Below are positions 32,503 to 41,283 of a stretch of 64,000 nucleotides of DNA, one piece after another (the stretch's first letter is position 1; each line of letters opens with the position of its first letter). The notes under the pieces were generated by a model. It had not been told where the DNA came from, ran no database searches, and saw nothing but the letters and a program-made list of their open reading frames with translations. A program made the translations under genes and the position numbers. Origin of the DNA: Streptomyces sp. NRRL F-5727 (GTDB taxonomy: Bacteria > Actinomycetota > Actinomycetes > Streptomycetales > Streptomycetaceae); contig NZ_JOGX01000013.1 of assembly GCF_000719555.1 (NCBI RefSeq), positions 62,001 to 126,000 of the forward strand, in the 5' to 3' direction.

Positions 32503-32985
32503 ATGAACGGTCCCACGAACGGTCCTGTGAACGGCCCCATGAACGACTACGCCCCGGACGCCACCGACTGGCGGATCCTCGACGCCCTGCAGGCCCACGG
32601 CCGGGCCAGTTACGCCGAACTCGCCCGCGCGGTGTCCATGTCGCCGTCGGCCGTGACGGAGCGGGTGCGGCGCCTGGAGGAGGCCGGGGTGATCACCGGG
32701 TACACCGCCGTGGTGGACCACGAGCGGCTCGGGCTGCCGATCCTCGCCTTCGTTCGGCTCCGCTACCCGACGGGCAACTACAAGCCGTTCCACGACCTGG
32801 TCGCCGCCACGCCCGAGGTGCTGGAGGCGCACCACGTCACCGGCGACGACTGTTTCGTGATCAAGGTCGCCGCCCGCTCGATGCGGCACCTGGAGGAGAT
32901 CTCCGGGAAGATCGGCACGCTCGGGTCGGTGACGACCAGCGTCGTCTACTCGTCGCCGCTCCCCCGCCGCGCCGTCAGCCGCTGA
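32503..32985 (+). CDS. Lrp/AsnC-family regulator with NGP-repeat N terminus
   Basis: A 160-residue Lrp protein: the HTH runs from about residue 20 (Thr-Asp-Trp-Arg-Ile-Leu-Asp-Ala-Leu-Gln-Ala-His-Gly-Arg-Ala) to 65, with recognition helix Ser-Pro-Ser-Ala-Val-Thr-Glu-Arg-Val, and a RAM domain ends the chain (Gly-Asp-Asp-Cys-Phe-Val-Ile-Lys-Val). The first 12 residues are three copies of Asn-Gly-Pro-x, encoded by 12-nt tandem repeats that include several in-frame start codons (ATG 32503, GTG 32527, ATG 32539). No ribosome site distinguishes them; the conserved part begins just after 32539, so that start is a real alternative. It overlaps the 3' end of sbcC by 11 bases. Confidence 0.83.
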   Translation: MNGPTNGPVNGPMNDYAPDATDWRILDALQAHGRASYAELARAVSMSPSAVTERVRRLEEAGVITGYTAVVDHERLGLPILAFVRLRYPTGNYKPFHDLVAATPEVLEAHHVTGDDCFVIKVAARSMRHLEEISGKIGTLGSVTTSVVYSSPLPRRAVSR

Positions 32986-35900
32986 GCCCGTCGCCGCCGA
33001 CGCGGAGCCGTACGGCCGAGCCGTGGCGGGACTTGGTGACCTCCAGCTGGGCCGGGATGCGGCGGCGCAGGTCGGCGACGTGGCTGACGATGCCGACGCT
33101 GCGGTCGCGTTCGCGCAGCGAGTCGAGGACGTCGAGGACCTCGTCGAGGGTCTGGTCGTCGAGGCTGCCGAAGCCCTCGTCGATGAAGAGGGTGTCGAGG
33201 CGGACGCCGCCGGCCTCGTCGGTGACGACGTCGGCGAGGCCGAGGGCGAGCGCGAGCGAGGCGAAGAAGGTCTCGCCGCCGGAGAGGGTGGCGGTGTCGC
33301 GCTCGTTTCCGGTCCAGGCGTCGACGACGTGCAGTCCGAGGCCGCTGCGCCGGGCGCCGGCGCGCGCGTCGGAGTGGACGAGGGTGTAGCGGCCGGAGGA
33401 CATCCGCTGGAGGCGCGCGGAGGCGGCCGCGGCGACCTGTTCGAGCCGGGCGGCGAGGACGTAGGACTCCAGGCGCATGCGGCGTTCGTTCTCGGCGGAG
33501 GTGCCGGCGGTGAGGCCGGCGAGCCGCGCCACCCGGTCGTGTTCGGTACGCAGCGGGCCCAGGCCCCGTACCTCGGTCTCGGCCTGTCGGGCGAGGCCGG
33601 CGAGGCCGGTGACACGCTCGCGGGCGGCGGCCAGGGCGGCGCCGGCGGCGCGCAGGGACCGTTCCGCGGCGGCGTGGACGGCCTCGGCGGCGGCCGGGGC
33701 GGCGGGCGGGAGCGCGGCGGCCTCCTCGATGCCGGGTTCGGCGAGCCGGTCGGCGACGGCCGCGGCCTCGGCCTGCCAGACGTCGAGCCGCTGCTGGCGG
33801 GAGCGGCGGCCGTGCTCGTCGAGGAGGGCCGCGGCGGCTTCGGCGGGGGTGGAGAATCCGGCGCGGTAGGCGGCGTCGGCGAGTTGGGCGTCCGCCTTCT
33901 TGAGCCGGTCGGCGGCGAGCTCCTCGGCGCGTACGGCTCCGGCGGCGTCCACCAGGAGGGCGATGCGGCGCTCCAGGCGGTCGGCGTGTTCGGCCACGGT
34001 GGCGAACGCGCCGCGGCCCCGGGCGAGCTCCTCGGCGAGCGCGGCGCGCTGCCGCTCGATGGCCTCGCGGTGTGAGGTGCGGGCCGCGACGCGTCGCTCC
34101 GCCTCGCGCTGGGCGGCCACCCGCTCCCCGTGCTCGCGTTCCGCCCGCGCCAGCACCTCGCGCGCCGCGTGGGTCTGGGCGGCGAGCGCGTGCGCCTCGG
34201 CGTGGCGGGCGGTCAGTTCCTCGACGGCGGCGGCGAGCTCCGCGACCGTCGGCTCGCTGTGCAGTTGCCCAGGAGCGGCCAGGGAGTGGACCTCTTCCCG
34301 GGCGGCGGCGAGCGCCTCGCGGGTGCCGGCGAGTTCGCGCTCGGCGGCGCGGCTGGCCTCGTCGGCCTGCGTGTACCGGGCGTACGCGGTCTCCTCCGCG
34401 GCCCGGTCGACGTGGTCGGCGGTGGCGGCGGTCGGCGCGGGGTGGTTGGTGGATCCGCACACCTGGCAGGGGTCGCCGTCGGTGAGGGTGGCGGCGAGTT
34501 CGGCGGCGATGCCGCGCAGGCGGCGGGACTTGAGGTCGAGCCAGGTCTCGTGGGCGGTGTTGCGGTGCTCGCGGGCGGCGGCGTACCGCTCCTCGGCCTG
34601 GGTGAGGGTACGGGCGAGGCCGTCGCGGCGGCGGGCGGCGGCGAGCCGGAGGCGGAGGGGTTCGAGCCGGCCGGCGAGCTGTTCGGCGCGGGCGGCGGCC
34701 TCCTGCGCGGTGTCGACGCGCTGCTGGAGGACGGCGCGCCGGGACTCCCAGTCGGCGAGCCAGTCGGCCGCCTCCTGGAGGGCTTCCTCGTCGGCCCGGG
34801 CCTCCCGGTCGAGGAGGGTCCGTTCCTCGGCGAGCGCGGCGGCGCGGCTCTCGGCGCGGCGGGCGGCGGCGAGGCCGCCGAGTTCCTCGCGGAGCCGGTT
34901 CTCCAGGGTGGAGAGCTGTTCGGCGGAGGCTTCGGCGAGGTCGGGGCGCAGCAGGGAGCGGGCGGATCCGCGGGTGGCCAGGGCCGCGGCGTGCTCGCGT
35001 TCCGCCTCGTGGCGCAGGGCGAGCGCGGGGGCGACCCGGTCGGCCTTGAGGGCGAGGTCGAGCTCGGCCTGGTCCCGATCCCGGTCGGGGATCCGGGCGG
35101 TGAGCGCCTCGCGGCGGCGCAGGGCCTCGGCGTGCCGGGCCTGGCGGGCGGCGAGGTCCCGGGCGTGTTCGGCCGCGGCGCGGGCCTCGGCCTCGGCGTG
35201 TTCGGCCGTGGCGAGGCGTACGGCGGCGATGTCGGCGGCCTCGCGGGCCTCCGTGCGGGCGACGGCGCCCCAGCCGAGGACGGCCTCGGCGAGGCCGGGC
35301 TCGCCGGGCTTGGCGTCGACGGGGGTGCGGGCGACGGGAAGGCCCTCGGCGGCCTGGGCCATGCGGTGGGCGAGTGCGAGGAGCCGGGCGTCGCCCTCCT
35401 CGACGCGGTGCGCGGCGGCGCGGCGCAGTTCCGCGAGGCGTTCCTCGACGGCGGCGAAGCGGCGGGTGTCGAAGAGGCGGCCGAGGAGCCTGCCGCGGGC
35501 CTCGGCGTCGGCGCGCAGGAAGCGGGCGAAGTCGCCCTGCGGCAGCAGGACGACCTGGCAGAACTGGTCCCTGCTCATGCCGAGGAGCTGGGTGATCTCC
35601 TCGCCGATCTCCTGGTGGGACTTGCTGAGACCGGTCCACGCGCGCGTGGCGGGGTCGTACGCGCGCAGGGTGCTCTGTGCCTTCTCGGTGGTGAAGCCTC
35701 CGCCGCGCTTCTTGGGGCGCGGCTGGGCGGGGCTGCGCCTGATCTCCAGGCGGCGGCCGCCGACGGTGAGTTCGAGTAGCACCTCGGTGGGGGTGTCCAC
35801 GGGCGCGTGGTCGCTGCGGAGGGTGGTGCCGGGGGCCTGACGGGCGCCGGGGACGCTCCCGTACAGGGCGAAGCAGACGGCGTCGAGGACGGAGGTCTTG

Positions 35901-36019
35901 CCGGCGCCGGTGGGTCCGTGGAGGAGGAAGAGTCCGGCGGTGGACAGGGCGTCGAAGTCGACGGTCTGGGTGGTGCCGAAGGGCCCGAAGGCGGTGATCT
36001 CCAGGCGGTGCAGCCTCAT
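32975..36019 (-). CDS. sbcC: Exonuclease subunit SbcC
   Basis: The ATPase subunit of the SbcCD double-strand exonuclease/hairpin nuclease. The 1014-residue chain has Walker A Gly-Pro-Thr-Gly-Ala-Gly-Lys-Thr at 35-42, a first coiled coil to about 510, the zinc hook Cys-Gln-Val-Cys at about 518-521, a second coiled coil, the ABC signature Leu-Ser-Gly-Gly-Glu, and Walker B Leu-Phe-Ile-Asp-Glu-Gly-Phe-Gly-Ser-Leu near 945. The ATG overlaps the sbcD stop as ATGA, so the subunits are translated in step. The complex opens hairpins and cleans blocked DNA ends, which fits the abundance of palindromes in this window. Confidence 0.94.
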   Translation of the reverse strand: MRLHRLEITAFGPFGTTQTVDFDALSTAGLFLLHGPTGAGKTSVLDAVCFALYGSVPGARQAPGTTLRSDHAPVDTPTEVLLELTVGGRRLEIRRSPAQPRPKKRGGGFTTEKAQSTLRAYDPATRAWTGLSKSHQEIGEEITQLLGMSRDQFCQVVLLPQGDFARFLRADAEARGRLLGRLFDTRRFAAVEERLAELRRAAAHRVEEGDARLLALAHRMAQAAEGLPVARTPVDAKPGEPGLAEAVLGWGAVARTEAREAADIAAVRLATAEHAEAEARAAAEHARDLAARQARHAEALRRREALTARIPDRDRDQAELDLALKADRVAPALALRHEAEREHAAALATRGSARSLLRPDLAEASAEQLSTLENRLREELGGLAAARRAESRAAALAEERTLLDREARADEEALQEAADWLADWESRRAVLQQRVDTAQEAAARAEQLAGRLEPLRLRLAAARRRDGLARTLTQAEERYAAAREHRNTAHETWLDLKSRRLRGIAAELAATLTDGDPCQVCGSTNHPAPTAATADHVDRAAEETAYARYTQADEASRAAERELAGTREALAAAREEVHSLAAPGQLHSEPTVAELAAAVEELTARHAEAHALAAQTHAAREVLARAEREHGERVAAQREAERRVAARTSHREAIERQRAALAEELARGRGAFATVAEHADRLERRIALLVDAAGAVRAEELAADRLKKADAQLADAAYRAGFSTPAEAAAALLDEHGRRSRQQRLDVWQAEAAAVADRLAEPGIEEAAALPPAAPAAAEAVHAAAERSLRAAGAALAAARERVTGLAGLARQAETEVRGLGPLRTEHDRVARLAGLTAGTSAENERRMRLESYVLAARLEQVAAAASARLQRMSSGRYTLVHSDARAGARRSGLGLHVVDAWTGNERDTATLSGGETFFASLALALGLADVVTDEAGGVRLDTLFIDEGFGSLDDQTLDEVLDVLDSLRERDRSVGIVSHVADLRRRIPAQLEVTKSRHGSAVRLRVGGDGLSG

Positions 36020-37191
36020 CGGCCCCCCTCTCGCTCGGTGGTGGCGGCGTCGACGCGGACGTCGTCGAAGGCGCCGTACAGCACGGTCCGTTCGGCCGGG
36101 TCGAGTCCGCCGCCGGCGCGGACGTGGGTCACGAAGTCCTCGGCGATCTGCTGGTCGCTGCGGCCGCGGAGCCGCTGGGCGTAGGAGGCGAGGGAGTCGG
36201 TGTCGGCGCGGTCGGGCTCGAAGACGAGGTTGAGGGTGTGCGGGAAGCGTTCGGTGAGCCGGGCCATCGGGTCGTGGGGGCGTACGGCGTCGGTGAGGGT
36301 GGCCTCGATCCAGGACTCCTGGTGCCGGTCGTGCGCGGGGTCGGCGAGCAGGTCGTCGAGGCGGCCGCGGAGCCGGGCGAGGGGGCGCGGTACGGGGCAG
36401 TCGACGCGTTCGGCGGCGGTGACGGCTCCGTCGGCACCGAGGTCGATCAGCCACATGGTCTTGCGGTGGTCGGCCTCGGAGAAGGAGTAGGCGAGCGGGG
36501 AGCCCGAGTACCGCACGCGGGGGGTGAGGGTCTGGGAGCCGTGGAGGTGGCCGAGGGCCACGTAGTCGACGCCGTCGAAGACGGTGGTGGGGACGGCGGC
36601 GACGCCGCCGACGGTGATGTCGCGCTCGCTGTCGCTGGGCGCTCCGCCGGCGACGAAGGCGTGGGCGAGGACGACGGAGCGGGTTCCGGCGGGGCGGGCG
36701 GCGAGGTCGGCGCGGACGCGGTCCATGGCGGCGGCGAGCACCGATTCGTGCCCGGATTTCGCGGCGCCGAGCTGTTCGCGCACGAGGGCGGGCTCCAGGT
36801 ACGGCAGGCCGTAGAGGGCGACCTCGCCGTGGGCGTCGGTGAGGACGACGGGAGTGCCGATGCCTGCCGGGTCGGTACGGAGGTGGATGCCGGCGCGGCC
36901 GAGGAGTCCGGCGCCGACGCCGAGGCGGCGGGCGGAGTCGTGGTTGCCGGAGATCATGACGGTGGGCACGTCCGCCTCGGCGAGCCGGTGGAGCGCGCGG
37001 TCGAAGAGTTCGACGGCGGGCAGGGGCGGCACGGCACGGTCGTAGACGTCGCCGGCGACGAGGACGGCGTCCACCTCGCGGTCGCGGACGGTGGCGACGA
37101 GGTGGTCGAGGAAGGCGGCCTGGGCGTCGAGGAGGCCGACGCGGTGGAAGGACCGGCCGAGGTGCCAGTCCGAGGTGTGCAGGAACCTCAC
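36016..37191 (-). CDS. sbcD: Exonuclease subunit SbcD
   Basis: The Mre11-type nuclease subunit of SbcCD, 391 residues. The metal-binding motifs are complete: D8-x-H10 in Thr-Ser-Asp-Trp-His-Leu-Gly, Gly-Asp-Val-Tyr-Asp, Gly-Asn-His-Asp, Leu-Ala-His-Ala-Phe and Gly-His-Leu-His. A GTG start is chosen at 37191, because it lies directly before Arg-Phe-Leu-His-Thr-Ser-Asp-Trp-His and a GGGAAG site is about 7 bases upstream; an ATG 87 bases earlier would add a polar tail without homology. The gene is first in the sbcDC operon and may be preceded by the promoter in 37192-37357. Confidence 0.93.
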   Translation of the reverse strand: MRFLHTSDWHLGRSFHRVGLLDAQAAFLDHLVATVRDREVDAVLVAGDVYDRAVPPLPAVELFDRALHRLAEADVPTVMISGNHDSARRLGVGAGLLGRAGIHLRTDPAGIGTPVVLTDAHGEVALYGLPYLEPALVREQLGAAKSGHESVLAAAMDRVRADLAARPAGTRSVVLAHAFVAGGAPSDSERDITVGGVAAVPTTVFDGVDYVALGHLHGSQTLTPRVRYSGSPLAYSFSEADHRKTMWLIDLGADGAVTAAERVDCPVPRPLARLRGRLDDLLADPAHDRHQESWIEATLTDAVRPHDPMARLTERFPHTLNLVFEPDRADTDSLASYAQRLRGRSDQQIAEDFVTHVRAGGGLDPAERTVLYGAFDDVRVDAATTEREGGR

Positions 37192-37357
37192 GTCGTCTTC
37201 CCACCCCGCATGCGCGTGCCGCTCCTCGCCCCTGGTGTCTCTGTTCTGTGTGTGACCACCACGTTGTGTGTCCACCACGCTAACCCGGCGGGGGCTGTGG
37301 GCGGGGCCACATGGGGGACGTGACGTGGGGGCGCGGGTCAGCGGGAGCGGGGGCGGG

Positions 37358-37984
37358 TCAGGCGTCGCCGTACGCCTCGCCGCCGAGTTCCACGGTGGCG
37401 GTGCCGGCGGTCACGTCGGCGAGCCACGCCCGGAAGGCGGGCACGTCCGCGTCGGGAAGGCCGATCTCTAGGGTGACGGCCTCGGCGTACCGCACGTCGC
37501 GCACGGCGCGGCCGGTCGACCGGAGGTCGTTCTCCAGCTTTCCGGCCCGCTGGTGGTCGACGGTGACGGTGGCGAGGCGATAGCGCTGCCGCGTGATGGT
37601 GCCGAGCGCGTCGAGCGCTTCGCCGACGACACCGCCGTACGCGCGGATCAGACCGCCGGCGCCGAGCTTCACGCCTCCGTAGTAGCGGGTGACGACGGCG
37701 GCGACGTACCGCATCTCGCGGCGGAGCAGCATCTGGAGCATGGGGACCCCGGCCGTGCCGCCGGGCTCGCCGTCGTCGCTCGCCTTCTGGACGGAGGCGT
37801 CGGCGCCGAGGACGTACGCGAAACAGTTGTGGGTGGCCGTCGGGTGCTCCCGGCGGATGCGCGCCACGAACTCCTGCGCCTCCTGTTCGTCGGCGACCGG
37901 TGCGAGTGCACAGAGGAAGCGCGAGCGGTTGATCTCGGTCTCGTGGACGCCCTCGCGGGCCAGCGTGCGGTACTGCTCCTGCAT
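37358..37984 (-). CDS. yigZ: YigZ/IMPACT family protein
   Basis: A 208-residue UPF0029/IMPACT protein. The Impact N-terminal domain shows Asp-Asp-Gly-Glu-Pro-Gly-Gly-Thr-Ala-Gly at about 70-79 and Val-Thr-Arg-Tyr-Tyr-Gly-Gly-Val-Lys-Leu-Gly-Ala-Gly-Gly-Leu-Ile-Arg-Ala-Tyr near 97-115, followed by the C-terminal DUF1949 domain. In eukaryotes IMPACT modulates translation control through GCN2; the bacterial role is unsettled. TAGGCT ends 6 bases before the ATG, so it is probably leaderless. It lies 9 bases after the PucR gene's stop on the same strand. Confidence 0.9.
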   Translation of the reverse strand: MQEQYRTLAREGVHETEINRSRFLCALAPVADEQEAQEFVARIRREHPTATHNCFAYVLGADASVQKASDDGEPGGTAGVPMLQMLLRREMRYVAAVVTRYYGGVKLGAGGLIRAYGGVVGEALDALGTITRQRYRLATVTVDHQRAGKLENDLRSTGRAVRDVRYAEAVTLEIGLPDADVPAFRAWLADVTAGTATVELGGEAYGDA

Positions 37985-37993
37985 TCCGCCAGC

Positions 37994-39424
37994 CTACGTG
38001 CCGTACGCGTCCCGTTCTGCGTCGCCCGAGGCGGACGGCTCCACCAGGGTGGAGGTGGCTCCGGGGGCTTCGGGCTCCCCGACGTAGGGGAGGGCCCGCA
38101 GGGCAAGTGCCCAACCGAGGCGCGCCTCGCCCGATTCGCTGGAGCGGCCGGTGAGCTCGGCGACGCGTCCGATGCGGTTGAGCACCGTGTTGCGGTGGCA
38201 GTAGAGGAGCTCCGCCGCGCGGGAGGCGGAGCAGCCGTGGTCGAGCCAGACCCGGAGGGTGGTCAGGAGCGCGGTGCGTTCGCCGCCGGTGACGAGGACG
38301 GGCCCGAGGTTGACGGTGACGATCCGTTCCGCGATGTCGGGGCGTCCGCTGAGCAGGACCTCCGTGAGGCGCGTGTCGAAGATGGCGGCCTCGCCGCTGC
38401 CGGCCTGGAGGGTACGGAGGGTCTGCTCGGCGAGCCGGAGGGCGCGGCCCGCCTGGGAGAGGCGTTCGAACTCGGGCGAGACGCCGGCGGTGGCGCCGGT
38501 GCGTTCGCGCAGCGCGTCGAGGAGCCTGCGCAGCGCCGGGTCGGGGCCGGCGCCGGGCGGGGGCAGTCGGCCGGCGGGCGTGTCGCTGCGCGGGAGGCGG
38601 ACGATGCCGGCGTACCGCCCCGAGCGGGGGCGCCAGAACGACCACAGTCCCTGGGCCTCCAGGACGGGCGCGGGGTGCGGCGGCGCGGCCGGGTCCTGGG
38701 TGGCGACCACGACGACGTACCGGTCCTGGGCGGGCACGCCCAGCGCGGCGGCCGCGGCGGCCGCGACGGCGGGGTCGTCGGCGCGGCCGTCGAGGAGCGC
38801 CTCGAAGAGGGCGGCCCGGCGGGTGTCCTGGCGGTTCTGGAGCTCCAGCTGACCGAGGCGGTACGCGTCGGCCATCGCGACCGAGTAGCGGTCGATGGTC
38901 TCCCAGACGGCGCCAGCGACGTCGAGCTCCAGGTCACGGCTGTCCGCCGCGCGGCCGGCCCGGGTGCGCAGGTGCTCGGCCATCATCTGCCACAGGACGC
39001 GACCGCCGCGGCGGTACGCCCGGAGGACGGTGTCGAGCGGCACGCCCTGTTCGGCGCGGCGGCGGCCGGTCTCGCGGGCGGCGCCCTCGAAGTCGCCGCC
39101 GGTGGGGGCGAGCCCGCCGAAGTCCTCCAGGGCGCGCAGCATGTTGTCGCGGCAGATCGCCCAGAGGTCCTCGCGGGAGACGGGGTCGCCTGCGGCGTAC
39201 GTGCCGGAGTGGGCGCGGATGTCGGCGACGGCCCGGTCGGTGAGCCGGTCGACGTCGGCCAGGAGCGCGGTGGCGAGGGAGCGGCGCAGCGCGCCGGAGC
39301 CGCCGGTCGATCCGAGCGGGGTGTGCGCGCGGGGCGCGCCCGTCACGTCGGGCGAGGGGCGCGACGGGGCGCCGGACGGACGGTCGCGCGAGGGGTCGGG
39401 GGCGCCGGGCGGGCGGGGCGTCAT
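37994..39424 (-). CDS. PucR-family transcriptional regulator
   Basis: A 476-residue PucR/CdaR-type regulator: a proline/Arg-rich N terminus, a helical sensory region (about 50-230, including Tyr-Arg-Arg-Gly-Gly-Arg-Val-Leu-Trp-Gln-Met-Met), a GGDEF-like middle domain, and a C-terminal HTH (Leu-Arg-Val-Trp-Leu-Asp-His-Gly-Cys-Ser-Ala-Ser-Arg-Ala-Ala-Glu-Leu-Leu-Tyr-Cys-His-Arg-Asn-Thr-Val-style PucR_HTH). It is divergent from an acyl-CoA ligase 186 bp away and may activate it. The ATG at 39424 follows TACCGT by 7 bases, so the mRNA is probably leaderless. YigZ is co-directional 9 bases downstream. Confidence 0.88.
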   Translation of the reverse strand: MTPRPPGAPDPSRDRPSGAPSRPSPDVTGAPRAHTPLGSTGGSGALRRSLATALLADVDRLTDRAVADIRAHSGTYAAGDPVSREDLWAICRDNMLRALEDFGGLAPTGGDFEGAARETGRRRAEQGVPLDTVLRAYRRGGRVLWQMMAEHLRTRAGRAADSRDLELDVAGAVWETIDRYSVAMADAYRLGQLELQNRQDTRRAALFEALLDGRADDPAVAAAAAAALGVPAQDRYVVVVATQDPAAPPHPAPVLEAQGLWSFWRPRSGRYAGIVRLPRSDTPAGRLPPPGAGPDPALRRLLDALRERTGATAGVSPEFERLSQAGRALRLAEQTLRTLQAGSGEAAIFDTRLTEVLLSGRPDIAERIVTVNLGPVLVTGGERTALLTTLRVWLDHGCSASRAAELLYCHRNTVLNRIGRVAELTGRSSESGEARLGWALALRALPYVGEPEAPGATSTLVEPSASGDAERDAYGT

Positions 39425-39571
39425 GGCTCGCACGGTAGCGCCGCGCTTTGGCGATTGCCACGCTCCGGCGGCGGTTGAGGGGCCGATGCCCAGCTCGGAA
39501 AGGCACATGGTGGGCGTCTGCACATGGCCTCGGGGTGCTTCCCCGATCGATTCTGTGCCGTGTCACGGAAT

Positions 39572-39589
39572 GTTGACACCGCCGTCAAC
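39572..39589. promoter_or_regulatory. Inverted repeat GTTGAC-N6-GTCAAC between PucR and ligase genes
   Basis: A perfect 6+6 inverted repeat with a 6-base spacer 21 bp before the acyl-CoA ligase start. TTGACA inside the left arm could be a -35 element of a promoter overlapped by the site. It is a candidate operator for the divergent PucR protein. Confidence 0.55.
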
Positions 39590-39610
39590 TTCACGTCTCT
39601 GGAGCGTGTC

Positions 39611-41116
39611 ATGTCACTGAGCGTCGCCGGCGTGCTGGGCGAGTCCGCCCGCCACTTCCCCGACCGGATCGCCGTCGTCGAGGGCGCGAGCCGGTTCACC
39701 TACCGCGAGCTGTGGGACGCGGCGCTGCGCTGCGCCGCCGGCCTGCGCGAGGCGGGGGTGAAACCGGGCGACCGGGTGGCGGTGCTGCTGCCGAACACGA
39801 CGGAGTTCCTGCGCGTCTACTACGGCGCGCTCGCCGCCGGCGCCACCGTCGTGCCGGTGCACGCGCTGCTCGTCGCCGACGAGGTGCGCTTTGTGCTGGA
39901 GCACAGTGGCGCGGTGGCGATCGTCAGCGGCGGACCACTGTGGGCGGTCGCCGACGAGGCGGCGCGGGCGGCGGGCGTGCGGGCCTTTGAGGGCGCGCCT
40001 GCGGCGCCGGAGCCGCTGGCGGCGGCGGAGCCCGCCGAGCCGTCCGACACGGCGGTGATCCTCTACACGAGCGGCACCACGGGGCGCCCCAAGGGCGCGC
40101 GGCTCACTCATCTCAACATCGTCATGAACGCCTCCGTCACCTCGCAGGATCTGCTCGGCCTCGGCGCGGGCGACGTCGTCCTCGGCTGTCTGCCGCTCTT
40201 CCACAGCTACGGCCAGACGTGCGCGATGAACGGCACGCTGCGCCAGGGGGCCACGCTTGTGCTGATGCCCAGGTTCAGCGGGCCGGCGGCGCTGCAGGTG
40301 CTCGTCGACGAGGGCGTGACGGTGTTCATGGGCGTGCCGACGATGTACCACGCGCTGGTGGAGGCGGCGGCGGGCTCGGACCGGCGTCCCGCGGCGCTGC
40401 GCGCGGCGGTCTCCGGTGGCGCGGCGCTGCCGGTCGCGGTGCTGGAGCGCTTCGAGGAGACCTTCAGGACGCAGGTCCTGGAGGGGTACGGCCTGACGGA
40501 GACCTCGCCGGTGGCCACGTTCAACCAGCCGCACCTCGGGCGGCGCCCCGGCACGGTGGGCCACCCGGTCTGGGGCGTCGAGGTCGGCGTGGCCGACGCG
40601 GCGCTCGACGACGCGGTCCGTCTGTTGCCGGACGGGGAGATCGGCGAGGTGGTCGTGCGAGGGCACAACGTCTTCGCCGGCTACCTAGACGATCCGGAGG
40701 CGACGGCCGCGGCCGTCGTGGACGGCTGGTTCCGGACCGGCGATCTCGGCGCGCGGGACACGGACGGCTTTCTGCGGATCGTCGACCGGAAGAAGGACCT
40801 GGTGATCCGCGGCGGCTTCAACATCTATCCGCGTGAGGTCGAGGAGGTCCTGGTCCGTCACCCGTCGGTCTCCGAGGTCGCCGTGGTCGGCGTCCCCGAC
40901 GAGGCGAAGGGCGAGGAGGTCTGCGCGGTGGTGGTGCGGCGCGACGGCGTCGCCCCCGTCACGGAGGACGAGCTCGTCGACTGGGCGCGCGAACGCCTCG
41001 GCCGCCACAAGTACCCGCGCGTCGTCCGCTTCGTCGACGCGCTCCCCCTCGGCCCGACCGGCAAGGTCCTCAAGCGCGCGCTGGTGAACACCGGCGCCCT
41101 GACCCCGGCGCCCTGA
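39611..41116 (+). CDS. Long-chain/medium-chain fatty-acid-CoA ligase (AMP-binding)
   Basis: A 501-residue adenylate-forming enzyme. P-loop Tyr-Thr-Ser-Gly-Thr-Thr-Gly-Arg-Pro-Lys-Gly near 160-171, Tyr-Gly-Leu-Thr-Glu-Thr-Ser near 295, Gly-Trp-Phe-Arg-Thr-Gly-Asp-Leu-Gly near 375, and the catalytic C-terminal lysine in Gly-Pro-Thr-Gly-Lys-Val-Leu-Lys-Arg near 487 are all intact. It probably activates a fatty or aromatic acid to its CoA ester in the cytoplasm. The ATG at 39611 has GGAG 7 bases upstream. It is divergent from a PucR regulator, and a GTTGAC/GTCAAC repeat lies at its promoter. The extreme 3' end and the following intergenic DNA are tandem repeats. Confidence 0.9.
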   Translation: MSLSVAGVLGESARHFPDRIAVVEGASRFTYRELWDAALRCAAGLREAGVKPGDRVAVLLPNTTEFLRVYYGALAAGATVVPVHALLVADEVRFVLEHSGAVAIVSGGPLWAVADEAARAAGVRAFEGAPAAPEPLAAAEPAEPSDTAVILYTSGTTGRPKGARLTHLNIVMNASVTSQDLLGLGAGDVVLGCLPLFHSYGQTCAMNGTLRQGATLVLMPRFSGPAALQVLVDEGVTVFMGVPTMYHALVEAAAGSDRRPAALRAAVSGGAALPVAVLERFEETFRTQVLEGYGLTETSPVATFNQPHLGRRPGTVGHPVWGVEVGVADAALDDAVRLLPDGEIGEVVVRGHNVFAGYLDDPEATAAAVVDGWFRTGDLGARDTDGFLRIVDRKKDLVIRGGFNIYPREVEEVLVRHPSVSEVAVVGVPDEAKGEEVCAVVVRRDGVAPVTEDELVDWARERLGRHKYPRVVRFVDALPLGPTGKVLKRALVNTGALTPAP

Positions 41117-41141
41117 CCCAGACGCCCTGACCCAGGCGCCG
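41093..41141. repeat. Tandem repeat at 3' end of the acyl-CoA ligase gene
   Basis: Three units of about 15 nt (GCGCCCTGACCCCGG, with A/C and G/A variants) cross the stop codon of the ligase gene, so that each unit contains a TGA. The same pattern grades into further CGTACAC-GTCCC-type short repeats up to about 41205, leaving the 167-bp gap before the carboxylesterase gene mostly repetitive. Confidence 0.55.
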
Positions 41142-41283
41142 GCCGCCCGGCACAACCCGCGCCCGTCGGTACGCCGCTCCGTACACGGTCCCGTACACCG
41201 TCCCGCCCCGGGAGCCGAGCCCCGCTCCCGGGCGGCCGACAGGTCGACGGCGGCGCATCCAGTCGACACGGAAGGACTCGGGC

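Noticed and set aside
36020..37204. In-frame 1409-codon minus-strand extension of SbcC
   Set aside because: It is an Arg/Pro-rich shadow of sbcD; the SbcC start at 36019 is fixed by the Walker A N terminus and ATGA overlap.
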